In this document: positions 47,229 through 55,516 of the stretch, piece by piece
How positions within the stretch are numbered: position 1 is the first letter of the stretch
How the letters are laid out: every line of letters starts with the position of its first letter
DNA from: Novosphingopyxis sp965218915
GTDB lineage: Bacteria > Pseudomonadota > Alphaproteobacteria > Sphingomonadales > Sphingomonadaceae
Length of the DNA: 64,000 nt
Assembly: GCF_965218915.1 (NCBI RefSeq)
Contig: NZ_OZ244708.1
Coordinates: forward strand, 1,426,001 to 1,490,000
Reading direction: 5' to 3'
Program-made: the position numbers and the translations under genes
Notes under the pieces: generated by a model
Databases searched by the model: none
Seen by the model: the letters and a program-made list of their open reading frames with translations, nothing else
What the model was told of the DNA's origin: nothing

Positions 47229-48781
47229 GCCGCTACCCTGACACGCTGGCGCTCGAGCATTTCGCGATGATCGGGCATGGCGGCAACGCGCCGCGCGATC
47301 TCGCCCGACAGATCGGCCATCGCCTTGGCCAGCGCCGCATCGGGCGGATTGTCCGCACGCGGATCATGGCCAGCGGGTACGATGCCCTGCCCGAGATACA
47401 CCGCCACCCAGCTCGGCTCGAGAAACAGGCCTTCGCTGTAATGCTCGACATGGCCCGAGCCTTCCCACAGCGCCATCTTGCGCCGCAGCGTCTCGGGAAT
47501 GGCCATGCCGCGCACATGCCTCCAGAAATCCGAATCGTCGCGGCGCGTGGCGTGATAATGCAGGATCAGGAAATCGCGCACCCGGTCATATTCCAGATCG
47601 ACGAGGCGATTATATTCATTGCGGTCTAGCGCCGACATGCTTCGGTCGGGGAACAGCTCGATCAGCCGCGTGATCGCCATCTGCACAAGGTGGATGCTGG
47701 TCGATTCGAGCGGCTCGAGAAAGCCGCCCGCGAGCCCGATCGCCACCACATTGCGCACCCAGCTGCGCCGCCGGCGGCCCGCCCGGAAGCGCAGCACGCG
47801 CGGATCGGCCAGAGGCTCGCCCTCGATCGCATCCAGGATTTGCGCGCAGGCCTCGTCCTCCGAGAGATGCGCGCTCGAAAAGACATAGCCATTGCCGATG
47901 CGGCGGCGCAGCGGAATGCGCCAGCGCCAGCCCGCGGGCATCGCGGTGGCGCGGGTATAGGGTTCGATCGGCCCCCCGGGCGCTTCGCAGGGCAATGCGG
48001 CGGCGCGGTTGCAGGGCAGCCATTCGGACCAGTCCTCCCATGCCTTATCGAGCTCGCCGCCGATCAGCAGCGCGCGAAAGCCCGAGCAGTCGATGAACAG
48101 ATCGGCGGCGATGCGCCGTCCGTCTTCCAGCGTCACAGCCGCGATGTCGCCGGTCTCACCGGCGCGCTCGACCCCGACCACTTTGCCCTCGGTGCGCGCC
48201 ACGGCCCGCTTTTCGGAAAAGCGGCGCAGGAGCGGCGCGAACTTGGTCGCATCGAACTGATAGGCATAACCAAAACTGCTATCGAGTTGGTCGCCAACGG
48301 CGGGAGGGCGTGTGAACCGGTTGGCTCGCGCGGCCGTGATCGGTAGGCTATATTCGTCGATCGGTAGCGCCGCGCCGTTTGCGCGACCGCGCAGCCAATA
48401 ATGGTGAAAACCGACATCGGCGAGATCGAACCCGTATGCGCCGAAGGGATGGATGTAACTCTCGCCGATCGCGCCGAAATCGCGAAAGTCGATGCCCAGT
48501 TTGAAGGTCGCGCCGGTCGCTTCCATAAATTCGGCTTCGTCGATGCCCAGCCGCTGGATGAAGGCGCGCAGGTGCGGCAGCGTCGCCTCGCCCACCCCGA
48601 CGACGCCGATCTCCTCCGATTCGATCAGCCGGATGTCGATTTGCGAGCCCAGGAAGCGGGACAGCGCCGCGGCGGCCATCCAGCCGGCGGTGCCGCCACC
48701 CACGATGACCACGCGCATCGGATCGCCGGCCGAAGGGTCGCGCCGTGCGTCTTCCCGCGACGATCTCGCGTCTTGGCTCAC
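47225..48781 (-). CDS. Flavin-dependent tryptophan halogenase family protein
   Basis: The protein has 518 residues. VVIVGGGTAGWMAA, VGVGEATLP, the catalytic lysine K94 in GATFKLGIDF, AGWRWRIP and FLEPLESTSIHLVQ are all present, so the enzyme should be active. The GTG at 48781 is chosen because GGGAGG lies about five bases upstream. An ATG at 48718 would give the shorter common N-terminus. It heads the minus-strand operon halogenase, degenerate halogenase, GH3, cupin. It is divergent from xylX across a 139-bp gap containing the operator. Confidence 0.9.
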   Translation of the reverse strand: MSQDARSSREDARRDPSAGDPMRVVIVGGGTAGWMAAAALSRFLGSQIDIRLIESEEIGVVGVGEATLPHLRAFIQRLGIDEAEFMEATGATFKLGIDFRDFGAIGESYIHPFGAYGFDLADVGFHHYWLRGRANGAALPIDEYSLPITAARANRFTRPPAVGDQLDSSFGYAYQFDATKFAPLLRRFSEKRAVARTEGKVVGVERAGETGDIAAVTLEDGRRIAADLFIDCSGFRALLIGGELDKAWEDWSEWLPCNRAAALPCEAPGGPIEPYTRATAMPAGWRWRIPLRRRIGNGYVFSSAHLSEDEACAQILDAIEGEPLADPRVLRFRAGRRRRSWVRNVVAIGLAGGFLEPLESTSIHLVQMAITRLIELFPDRSMSALDRNEYNRLVDLEYDRVRDFLILHYHATRRDDSDFWRHVRGMAIPETLRRKMALWEGSGHVEHYSEGLFLEPSWVAVYLGQGIVPAGHDPRADNPPDAALAKAMADLSGEIARRVAAMPDHREMLERQRVRVAA

Positions 48782-48853
48782 GCCGACCTCCCGATCCTCA
48801 ACTTGCCCACCACAAAAGCAGCCCGGCTAATAGCATAAGCCTATCGCCCGGTC

Positions 48854-48892
48854 TTGACAGCGACCATAGAGGCATGATGTTAGCGCTATCAA
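48854..48892 (+). promoter_or_regulatory. xylX promoter with LacI-type operator
   Basis: TTGACA at 48854-48859 looks like a -35 box. The palindrome ATGTTAGCGCTATCAA at 48877-48892 lies where the -10 box should be, so a bound repressor would block initiation. xylX starts at 48921. The same TTGACA plus operator layout occurs at 55433-55473. The site lies in the divergent gap and could also affect the minus-strand halogenase operon. Confidence 0.75.
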
Positions 48893-48920
48893 GACAAAAG
48901 CAATTCGGAGGGGCAGCATC

Positions 48921-50060
48921 GTGACGGCAACGCTTTCAGGCGTGCTTCCGGCGGATTGGCGCGAGGGACGCTGGCTCGGCCGGATCGACCGCGGCGAAGG
49001 ACCGACCCCGGTGCTGCTGGCCGGCGGAACCCTGTTCGACCTGACCGCGCGCGCCGCCTCAATATCGGGCACCATCGAGCGCCGGGCGTTCGATCCGGGG
49101 GGTCTCGAGTCCATTGCCGAACTCGATGCGGAGATGCCGCAGCTTGCCGAGGGCACGGCGTTGCTGAGTCCGATCGACCTGCAATGCATCAAGGCCGCCG
49201 GCGTGACCTTCGCCGTGTCCGCGATCGAGCGCGTGATCGAGGAGCGAGCGCGCGGCGATTCCGCGCAGGCGGCCGCGATCCGCGGGCGGCTGGAGGCACG
49301 TGTCGGCCAAGGCATCCGCTCGGTCGTGCCCGGATCGCCCGAGGCCGCGCAGCTCAAATCCGCGCTGATCGAGGACGGCCTGTGGTCGCAATATCTCGAA
49401 GTCGCGATCGGCCCGGACGCGGAAGTGTTCACCAAGTCCGCCGTGCTGTCTTCCGTCGGCCATGGCGCCGAAATCGGCGTGCGCTCCGATTCGAGCTGGA
49501 ACAATCCCGAGCCCGAAATCGTCCTCGTCGTGAATAGCCGAGGCGAGGCGGTCGGCGCGACGCTCGGCAACGATGTGAACCTGCGCGATTTCGAGGGCCG
49601 ATCCGCGCTGCTGCTCGGCAAGGCGAAGGACAACACTGCCAGTTGCTCCATCGGTCCGTTCATCCGGCTGTTCGACGAGCATTTCGGTATGGATCAGGTC
49701 CGCGAAGAAACAATCGAACTGCTGATCGCGGGGGAGGATGGCTACCGGCTCGAAGGCACCAACCGCATGGCCGAGATCAGCCGCGACCCCGCCGACATCG
49801 CGAGCCAGGCGATGAGCGAGCATCAATATCCCGATGGGCTGGTGCTGTTTCTGGGCACTTTGTTCGCGCCCACGCAGGACCGCGACGAGCCGGGACGCGG
49901 CTTCACCCACAAGCTGGGCGACCGGGTGGCGATATCCTCGCCGCATCTGGGTACGCTGGTGAACACAGTCACCAGCTCACGTGATGCCTCGCCCTGGACC
50001 ATGGGCATTGCCGAACTTATGCGAAACCTCGCCAGCCGAGGTCTCGCCGAACGCATATAA
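48921..50060 (+). CDS. xylX: 2-keto-3-deoxy-D-xylonate dehydratase (FAH-like), Weimberg pathway
   Basis: This fumarylacetoacetate hydrolase-fold enzyme of 379 residues closely resembles Caulobacter XylX as I recall it: GRIDRGEGPTPVL, SPIDLQCIKAAGVTFAVS, IERVIEERARGD, DGLWSQYLEVAIGPDAE, NNPEPEIVLVV and GNDVNLRDFEGRSALLL. XylX dehydrates 2-keto-3-deoxy-D-xylonate to 2-oxoglutarate semialdehyde. The start is GTG at 48921, with GGAGG nine bases upstream. It is the first gene of xylX-xylA-xylB and directly follows the operator-bearing promoter. An arabinose analogue acting on L-2-keto-3-deoxyarabonate is the alternative. Confidence 0.9.
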   Translation: MTATLSGVLPADWREGRWLGRIDRGEGPTPVLLAGGTLFDLTARAASISGTIERRAFDPGGLESIAELDAEMPQLAEGTALLSPIDLQCIKAAGVTFAVSAIERVIEERARGDSAQAAAIRGRLEARVGQGIRSVVPGSPEAAQLKSALIEDGLWSQYLEVAIGPDAEVFTKSAVLSSVGHGAEIGVRSDSSWNNPEPEIVLVVNSRGEAVGATLGNDVNLRDFEGRSALLLGKAKDNTASCSIGPFIRLFDEHFGMDQVREETIELLIAGEDGYRLEGTNRMAEISRDPADIASQAMSEHQYPDGLVLFLGTLFAPTQDRDEPGRGFTHKLGDRVAISSPHLGTLVNTVTSSRDASPWTMGIAELMRNLASRGLAERI

Positions 50061-50070
50061 GGAAAGAGCA

Positions 50071-51501
50071 ATGAACCTCACCCACATGATCGGCGGCGAA
50101 CGCCGCGAAGGCGATGCCTCGCTGGAAAGCCGCAACCCTTCGAACACCGACGAGGTCGTCGCGCGCTTCCCCGCGGGCGGACAGCAGGAGGTCGACGATG
50201 CCGCCGCCGCCGCGCGTGCCGCTTTTCCGGCTTGGTCGATGGCGTCGCCCGAGGTGCGCGCCGATCTGCTCGAAAAAATCGCCGCGACCATCTTCGAGCG
50301 CGCCGACCAGCTCGGCGAACTGCTCTCGCGCGAGGAAGGCAAGACCCGCGCCGAGGGCAAGGGCGAAGTCATGCGCGCCGCGCGCATCTTCCGCTATTTC
50401 GGCGGCGAGGCGCTGCGCCGCCACGGCCAGACGCTCGAATCGACGCGCCCCGACCTCGATGTCGCCACCTACCGCGAGGCGGTCGGCGTCATCGGCCTGA
50501 TCACGCCGTGGAATTTCCCGATCGCGATACCCGCCTGGAAAGCCGCGCCCGCGCTGGCGTTCGGCAATACGGTGGTGATGAAGCCGGCGAACGTTACCCC
50601 GGCTACTGCCGCGGCGCTCGCCGATATCATCGCCGAGTGCGGCATGCCGCCGGGCGTGTTCAATATGGTGCTGGGCCGCGGCAATGTCGGTCAGGCGCTG
50701 GTCGATCATCCCGATGTCGACGCTATCTCCTTCACCGGATCGCAGGTCACCGGTGCCAAGGTTGCCGAGAGGGCGATGAAGCGTCAGGCGCGCGTGCAGC
50801 TGGAAATGGGCGGCAAGAACCCACTCGTAGTGCTCGCCGATGCCGATCTCGACAAGGCGGTAAATATTGCGCTCGACGGCGGCTTCTTTCAGACCGGACA
50901 GCGCTGTACCGCCTCGAGCCGCGTCATCGTGGAGAATGCGATCCACGACAAATTCGTCGAGGCGTTGGCCGAAAAGGCCAAAGCGCTGGTCATTGGGCCT
51001 GCGCTGGATGATGGCACGCAGGTCGGCCCGGCCTCCAGCGAACAGCAGTTCGCGCAAAACATCGATTATATAAAAATAGCGACCGGGGAGGGCGGCAAGC
51101 TCGTCGCTGGCGGCCAAGAAATCACTTGCGGCACGCCCGGCTATTATATGAGCCCCGCACTCCTCGCCGATACCGATCCGGACATGCGGATCAACAGGGA
51201 GGAGGTGTTCGGCCCCGTCGTCTCCACCGTGCGCGCCAAGGATTATGACGCGGCGCTGGCGCTGGCCAACCAGGGCGAGTTCGGGCTGTCCGCCGGTATC
51301 GTCACCACCAGCCTCGCCAAATCGCGCCATTTCCGCAAACATGTGCGCGCGGGCATGGTGATGCTCAACCTCCCGACCGCAGGGGTCGATTATCACGTTC
51401 CGTTCGGCGGCATGCGTCGGTCGAGCTATGGCGCGCGAGAGCAAGGTTTCGCTGCGGTGGAATTCTATACGCAGATCAAGACGGTCTATACGGGGGATTG
51501 A
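50071..51501 (+). CDS. xylA: 2-oxoglutarate semialdehyde dehydrogenase, Weimberg pathway
   Basis: This is an NAD(P)-dependent aldehyde dehydrogenase of 476 residues. The catalytic cysteine is C279 in GGFFQTGQRCTASSR and the general base is E245 in LEMGGKNP. GLITPWNFPIAIPAWK and the C-terminal NLPTAGVDYHVPFGG are family motifs. In the pathway it oxidises 2-oxoglutarate semialdehyde to 2-oxoglutarate, feeding the TCA cycle. The symbol follows Caulobacter usage and does not mean xylose isomerase. AAGGAAAGAG precedes the ATG. It lies 10 bp after xylX and 1 bp before the xylB start. Confidence 0.92.
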   Translation: MNLTHMIGGERREGDASLESRNPSNTDEVVARFPAGGQQEVDDAAAAARAAFPAWSMASPEVRADLLEKIAATIFERADQLGELLSREEGKTRAEGKGEVMRAARIFRYFGGEALRRHGQTLESTRPDLDVATYREAVGVIGLITPWNFPIAIPAWKAAPALAFGNTVVMKPANVTPATAAALADIIAECGMPPGVFNMVLGRGNVGQALVDHPDVDAISFTGSQVTGAKVAERAMKRQARVQLEMGGKNPLVVLADADLDKAVNIALDGGFFQTGQRCTASSRVIVENAIHDKFVEALAEKAKALVIGPALDDGTQVGPASSEQQFAQNIDYIKIATGEGGKLVAGGQEITCGTPGYYMSPALLADTDPDMRINREEVFGPVVSTVRAKDYDAALALANQGEFGLSAGIVTTSLAKSRHFRKHVRAGMVMLNLPTAGVDYHVPFGGMRRSSYGAREQGFAAVEFYTQIKTVYTGD

Positions 51502-51502
51502 G

Positions 51503-52282
51503 GTGCTGTTGAAAACCACCGCGCGCGAACGCGCCAGCTATCCGTCCCTAAAAGACAAGCGCGTCCTCATCACCGGGGGGGCGTCTGGCATCGGTGAGGG
51601 GCTGGTCGAAGGTTTCGCCGCGCAGGGCGCGCAGGTAGCGTTCGTCGACATTGCCGACGGGGCGGGGCAGGCGGTGGCCGAGCGATTGTCCGACACGTGG
51701 CATGCGCCGGTATTTCACCGCTGCGACATCACCGACATCGCCGCGCTGGAACGCACTATCGCCTCCGTTACCGAAGCGTTTGGCGGGATCGATGTGCTGC
51801 TGAACAATGCCGCGAACGACGACCGGCATAATATCGAGGAGGTGACGCCCGAATATTGGGACGACCGGATCGCGGTGAACCTGAAGCACCAGTTCTTCGC
51901 GGCCAAGGCGGCGGCCAAATCGATGCAAGCGAATGGCGGCGGTTCGATCGTAAATTTCGGATCGATCAGCTGGCATCTCGGCCTGCCCGATCTGACGCTC
52001 TACCAGATATCAAAAGCGGGGATCGAGGGGCTGACCAAATCGCTCGCGCGCGATCTTGGCCGGTACGATATCCGCGTGAACACTATCGTTCCCGGCAATG
52101 TGAAGACCCCGCGCCAGGAGAAATGGTATACGCCTGAGGGCGAGGCCGAGATCGTCGCGGCGCAATGCCTCGAAGGGCGCGTCGAGCCGGTCGATATCGC
52201 GGCGATGGCGCTGTTCCTGGCCTCTGATGACGCGCGCTTTTGCACGGCGCATAATTACTGGGTCGACGCCGGCTGGCGTTAA
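51503..52282 (+). CDS. xylB: D-xylose 1-dehydrogenase (SDR family), Weimberg pathway
   Basis: This is a short-chain dehydrogenase of about 259 residues. The nucleotide motif TGGASGIG is at 24-31, NNAAND follows, and the catalytic YQISK lies after SISWHLGLPDL. The C-terminal TPRQEKWYTPEGEAEIVAAQ and FCTAHNYWVDAGWR match Caulobacter XylB very closely as remembered, so oxidation of D-xylose to xylonolactone is the probable reaction. The start is uncertain; I use the GTG at 51503, just after the xylA stop. The TAA stop shares its last A with the ATG of the xylC remnant. Confidence 0.88.
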   Translation: MLLKTTARERASYPSLKDKRVLITGGASGIGEGLVEGFAAQGAQVAFVDIADGAGQAVAERLSDTWHAPVFHRCDITDIAALERTIASVTEAFGGIDVLLNNAANDDRHNIEEVTPEYWDDRIAVNLKHQFFAAKAAAKSMQANGGGSIVNFGSISWHLGLPDLTLYQISKAGIEGLTKSLARDLGRYDIRVNTIVPGNVKTPRQEKWYTPEGEAEIVAAQCLEGRVEPVDIAAMALFLASDDARFCTAHNYWVDAGWR

Positions 52283-52445
52283 TGGCGCGCAATGTCCGTC
52301 CGGTCGCGCCAGCCGGCGCCGTGCTAGGCGAGGGCCGGTATGGGATGCACGCGAGCGCCTGTTGCGCTTCGTCGACATCAAGGGCATGGCCGTCTTCGAT
52401 GCCGATGTCCCCGGTTGCCCGGTCGCGCCAATCGCTCTCGGCTAG
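52282..52445 (+). pseudogene. xylC: Remnant of xylC, SMP-30/gluconolactonase-family xylonolactonase
   Basis: An ATG overlapping the xylB stop (TAATG) opens a frame reading MARNVRPVAPAGAVLGEG. One base is then missing near 52335-52336. In the shifted frame the sequence continues PVWDARERLLRFVDIKG and ends at TAG (52443-52445). The combined LGEGPVWD...FVDIK pattern is the N-terminal signature of SMP-30 lactonases such as XylC. Only about 54 of some 290 codons remain, and the xylD 3' end begins 6 bp later. The stub is frameshifted and truncated, so no lactonase is made. Confidence 0.82.
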
Positions 52446-52451
52446 ATATTT

Positions 52452-54227
52452 TCAATGATTATGCCGCGGCGTCTTTTTGGCGATGCCGAGATATTTGAGC
52501 GCGAAATCCATCGTTCCGCCCTCGGCCAGCTGGCCGGTCTTTTCGCGGAACAGCTCTTCCCACGGCGTGTTGCTCTCAGCTGTGGGGACGGGAGTCTCGG
52601 CCAGCCTTCGCGCGATTTCCTCCCCACTCACCAGCGCGTTGCAGCTGCGTTCGTTGAGATCGACGCGGATCATGTCGCCGTCGCGCAGCCAGTGCAGCCC
52701 GCCGCCGACCGCGCTTTCCGGGCTGACATTGAGGATCGAGGGGCTGTCCGACGTGCCCGACTGCCGCCCGTCCCCCAGCGTCGGAAGCCAGGCGACGCCG
52801 CGCTGGATCATCGCATCGGGCGGCTGCATGTTGACGACTTCGGCCGAGCCGGGCCAACCGATCACGCCCGATCCGCGCGCGATCAGGATACAGTCCTCAT
52901 CGATATCGAGCGAAGGATCGTTGATCCGGTGATGATAATCCTCGCCGCCGTCGAAAATCACCGCCCGCGACTCGAATACGCCTTCGCGGCCCGGCTGCAT
53001 CAGGTAGCGCTGGCGGAATTCGTCGGAGATCACCGAGGTCTTCAAGATACCGAAATCGAACAGGTTTCCGCTGAGCACCAGAAAGCCCGCCTTGTCCTGC
53101 AGCGGCTCTGCAAAGGGGTGGATCATTTCGCGGTCCCGGCTCTCGCGGCCTTTCAGGTTTTCGCGCATCGTCCGGCCGGTCACCGTCATCCCATCGCCGT
53201 GCAGCCGGCCCGCCTGCATCAGCTCCCACATCGCCGCGGGCACGCCGCCAGCGCGGTGAAAGCGCTCGCCGAGATAGGCACCCGCCGGCTGCATGTTGAC
53301 GAGCAGCGGCAGGTGATAGCCATGCTCCATCCAGACCCCGGGTTCCAGATCGATCCCGGCATGGCGCGCCATCGCTACGATATGCGGCTGCGCATTGGAC
53401 GATCCGCCGCAGACGCTGACCGTGGCGATCGCGTTGAGGAACGCTTCGCGCGTCAGGATATCGGACGGCTTCATATCCTCGCGCACCATTTCCACGATCC
53501 TCTGCCCGGTGCGATAGGCCATCTGGCCGCGCTCCCGATAGGGCGCGGGGATCGCCGCGCACCCGGTCAGCGACAGGCCCAGCGCCTCGGCCACCGCGTT
53601 CATGGTCGATGCCGTGCCCATCGAATTGCAATGCCCGGCCGAAGGCGCGCTGTCGGTCGCGCGGTCGAGAAATTCGTCCTGCGTGATCTCGCCCGCCGCC
53701 AGCTTCCGCCTGCTACGCCAGATCACCGTGCCCGACCCGACCAGCTCGCCATTGTGCCAGCCGTCGAGCATCGGCCCGCCCGACAGCACGATCGCCGGGA
53801 TATCGACGGTGGAGGCGGCCATGATCTGCGCCGGCGTGGTCTTGTCGCAGCCGGTGGTCAGCACCACCCCGTCGATCGGATAGCCGTAGAGCAGCTCGAC
53901 CAGGCCCAGATAGAGCAGGTTCCGGTCGAGCGCCGCCGTGGGACGGCGGCAGTTCTCGAAGATCGGATGGACCGGGAATTCGATCGGCACCCCGCCCGCG
54001 TCGCGGATGCCGTCGCGCGTGCGCTTGGCCAGATCGAGATGGATGCGGTTGCAGGGGCTGAGGTCGCTGCCAGATTGCGCGATGCCGATGATCGGGCGGC
54101 CCGAGCGCAGCTCCTCCGGCGTGATGCCGTAATTCAGGAAACGCTCGAGATAGAGCGCGGTCTGGTCCGGCCGGTCCTCGCTCGCGAACCATTCGCGCGA
54201 GCGCAGGCGCTTGCCGTTCTCGCTCAT
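52452..54227 (-). CDS. xylD: D-xylonate dehydratase (IlvD/Edd family), Weimberg pathway
   Basis: This is an iron-sulfur dehydratase of 591 residues. Candidate cluster cysteines are C59 in GSDLSPCNR, C127 in TTGCDKTTPA and C200 in SAGHCNSMGTAS. LNYGITPEELRSGRPIIGIA, FPVHPIFENCRRPTAALDRN, the late GWPGSAEVVNMQPPD and the C-terminal PRHNH are as in Caulobacter XylD as I recall. It converts D-xylonate to 2-keto-3-deoxy-D-xylonate. It is on the minus strand, unlike xylXAB, and is coupled by ATGA to the upstream lacI-type gene. Confidence 0.92.
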   Translation of the reverse strand: MSENGKRLRSREWFASEDRPDQTALYLERFLNYGITPEELRSGRPIIGIAQSGSDLSPCNRIHLDLAKRTRDGIRDAGGVPIEFPVHPIFENCRRPTAALDRNLLYLGLVELLYGYPIDGVVLTTGCDKTTPAQIMAASTVDIPAIVLSGGPMLDGWHNGELVGSGTVIWRSRRKLAAGEITQDEFLDRATDSAPSAGHCNSMGTASTMNAVAEALGLSLTGCAAIPAPYRERGQMAYRTGQRIVEMVREDMKPSDILTREAFLNAIATVSVCGGSSNAQPHIVAMARHAGIDLEPGVWMEHGYHLPLLVNMQPAGAYLGERFHRAGGVPAAMWELMQAGRLHGDGMTVTGRTMRENLKGRESRDREMIHPFAEPLQDKAGFLVLSGNLFDFGILKTSVISDEFRQRYLMQPGREGVFESRAVIFDGGEDYHHRINDPSLDIDEDCILIARGSGVIGWPGSAEVVNMQPPDAMIQRGVAWLPTLGDGRQSGTSDSPSILNVSPESAVGGGLHWLRDGDMIRVDLNERSCNALVSGEEIARRLAETPVPTAESNTPWEELFREKTGQLAEGGTMDFALKYLGIAKKTPRHNH

Positions 54228-55336
54228 AGATCCTCGGACACGCCGATATCGCCGACACGGCGCTGCGACAGCGCCGGCGCGGCATCGGAATGGCGCCGCA
54301 CCAGCGTATAGGGCAGCGTAGCCTGCTCCACCGGCAGCTCATCGCCCGCCCGCTTCGCCCGCGTCACCCGCGCAATCGCCTTGACGGCATAGGCCGACAT
54401 ATCGCGAATAGGCTGCCTGATGGTCGTCAGTTCGGGCCAGATCGTGCTGGCCATTTCGGTATCGTCGAAGCCGCACACGGAAATATCGCTGGGCACATCG
54501 AGATGCTGCCGGTGCGCCACCGCGACGGTCGCCGCGGCCATATCGTCATTGGACGCGAAGATGGCGGTCGGTCGCGGTCTCACCGCCAATAGCCGCTCGG
54601 TCGCCGCCATGCCGGAACGGTAGGTGAAGCTGCCCTGCGCAATCAGTTCGTCGGACACCTCCAGCCCGGCATCCGCCATCGCGGCGCGATAACCGTCCAG
54701 CCGGTTGACGCTGGCGATCTGCTCCGGCTTCCCGATAATAAAGCCGATCCGCCGATGGCCGAGCCCGATAATATGGCTGGTCATATCATAGGCCGCCTTG
54801 AAATCGTCGATCATCACCGAGCCATGCGCGCCCACGGCGCGGCCCGGCCCCACGGCAATGGAAACCGCGTCCAGCTTGGCGACCAGATCGAGCACATCCT
54901 GATCATCGCATAGCGGCGGCGGCAAGATGAAGCCGTTGATCCCGCCCCGGGCGAGATTGCGCATCAGCATGCCGACATCGGTGGCAATGTCGCAGCTTTG
55001 CACCATCAGATGAATGTCGCTGCGGTTAGCCTCCTCCAATGCTCCCATCAGAAGCTCGCTGAGATAGGAGGCGGAGGGATTGTCGAACAGCAAGGCAATG
55101 CGGATCTGTTCCCCGCCCGCCAGACTTCGCGCCGCCCGGTTGGGCGCATAATTGAGTTGCTCGATGGCCGCGCGCACTTTTTCGCGGGTCTTTTCGCGCA
55201 CGTTACCGTCACCATTGACCACGCGGCTCACCGTCATCGATGAGCAGCCCGCCAGCCGCGCGACGTCGGTAATCGTAGGAGCATTGCCCTGTCGCCGGGT
55301 CCCGCGCCGCTTGGTGGGAAGCATTTGATCGGTCAT
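54224..55336 (-). CDS. LacI-family transcriptional regulator of the xylan/xylose genes
   Basis: The regulator has 370 residues. The N-terminal helix-turn-helix lies at about 21-44 (TITDVARLAGCSSMTVSRV, hinge region with APNRAARSLAGG). A periplasmic-binding-protein-like effector domain follows (ALLFDNPSASYLSELLMG, HRRIGFIIGKPEQIASVNRL). I choose the ATG at 55336 because the frame upstream lacks conserved sequence. It is coupled to xylD and divergent from the GH3-GH10 operon. The palindrome at 55458 lies in the shared gap, so autoregulation is likely. It plays the role of Caulobacter XylR; the inducer is inferred to be xylose or a derivative. Confidence 0.9.
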   Translation of the reverse strand: MTDQMLPTKRRGTRRQGNAPTITDVARLAGCSSMTVSRVVNGDGNVREKTREKVRAAIEQLNYAPNRAARSLAGGEQIRIALLFDNPSASYLSELLMGALEEANRSDIHLMVQSCDIATDVGMLMRNLARGGINGFILPPPLCDDQDVLDLVAKLDAVSIAVGPGRAVGAHGSVMIDDFKAAYDMTSHIIGLGHRRIGFIIGKPEQIASVNRLDGYRAAMADAGLEVSDELIAQGSFTYRSGMAATERLLAVRPRPTAIFASNDDMAAATVAVAHRQHLDVPSDISVCGFDDTEMASTIWPELTTIRQPIRDMSAYAVKAIARVTRAKRAGDELPVEQATLPYTLVRRHSDAAPALSQRRVGDIGVSEDL

Positions 55337-55432
55337 GCCTGCAAGGCCTAATATGTGCGTGCTTTTCAGACCAGCCCTTTCCGCGTCGATCATGAACGGT
55401 CCCACCTGTTGAGTGCGCGATACCAAACGGGA

Positions 55433-55473
55433 TTGACAAGCGTCGCCGGGCTGCATCATGTTAGCGCTATCAA
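55433..55473 (+). promoter_or_regulatory. Promoter and LacI-type operator of the GH3-GH10 operon
   Basis: TTGACA at 55433-55438 is a good -35 candidate. The palindrome ATGTTAGCGCTATCAA at 55458-55473 overlaps the expected -10 region. It is identical over 16 bases to the xylX operator. The GH3 gene starts at 55517 and the divergent regulator gene at 55336. Confidence 0.78.
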
Positions 55474-55516
55474 AACGAACCTCGCAAGGCAATTGCGGGA
55501 GCGGAGAGGGAACATA

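Noticed and set aside
52227..52445. A 72-codon open frame taken as an independent small gene.
   Set aside because: Its first part is antisense-free overlap with xylB in another frame and its second part is the shifted xylC remnant, so it is explained by the pseudogene.
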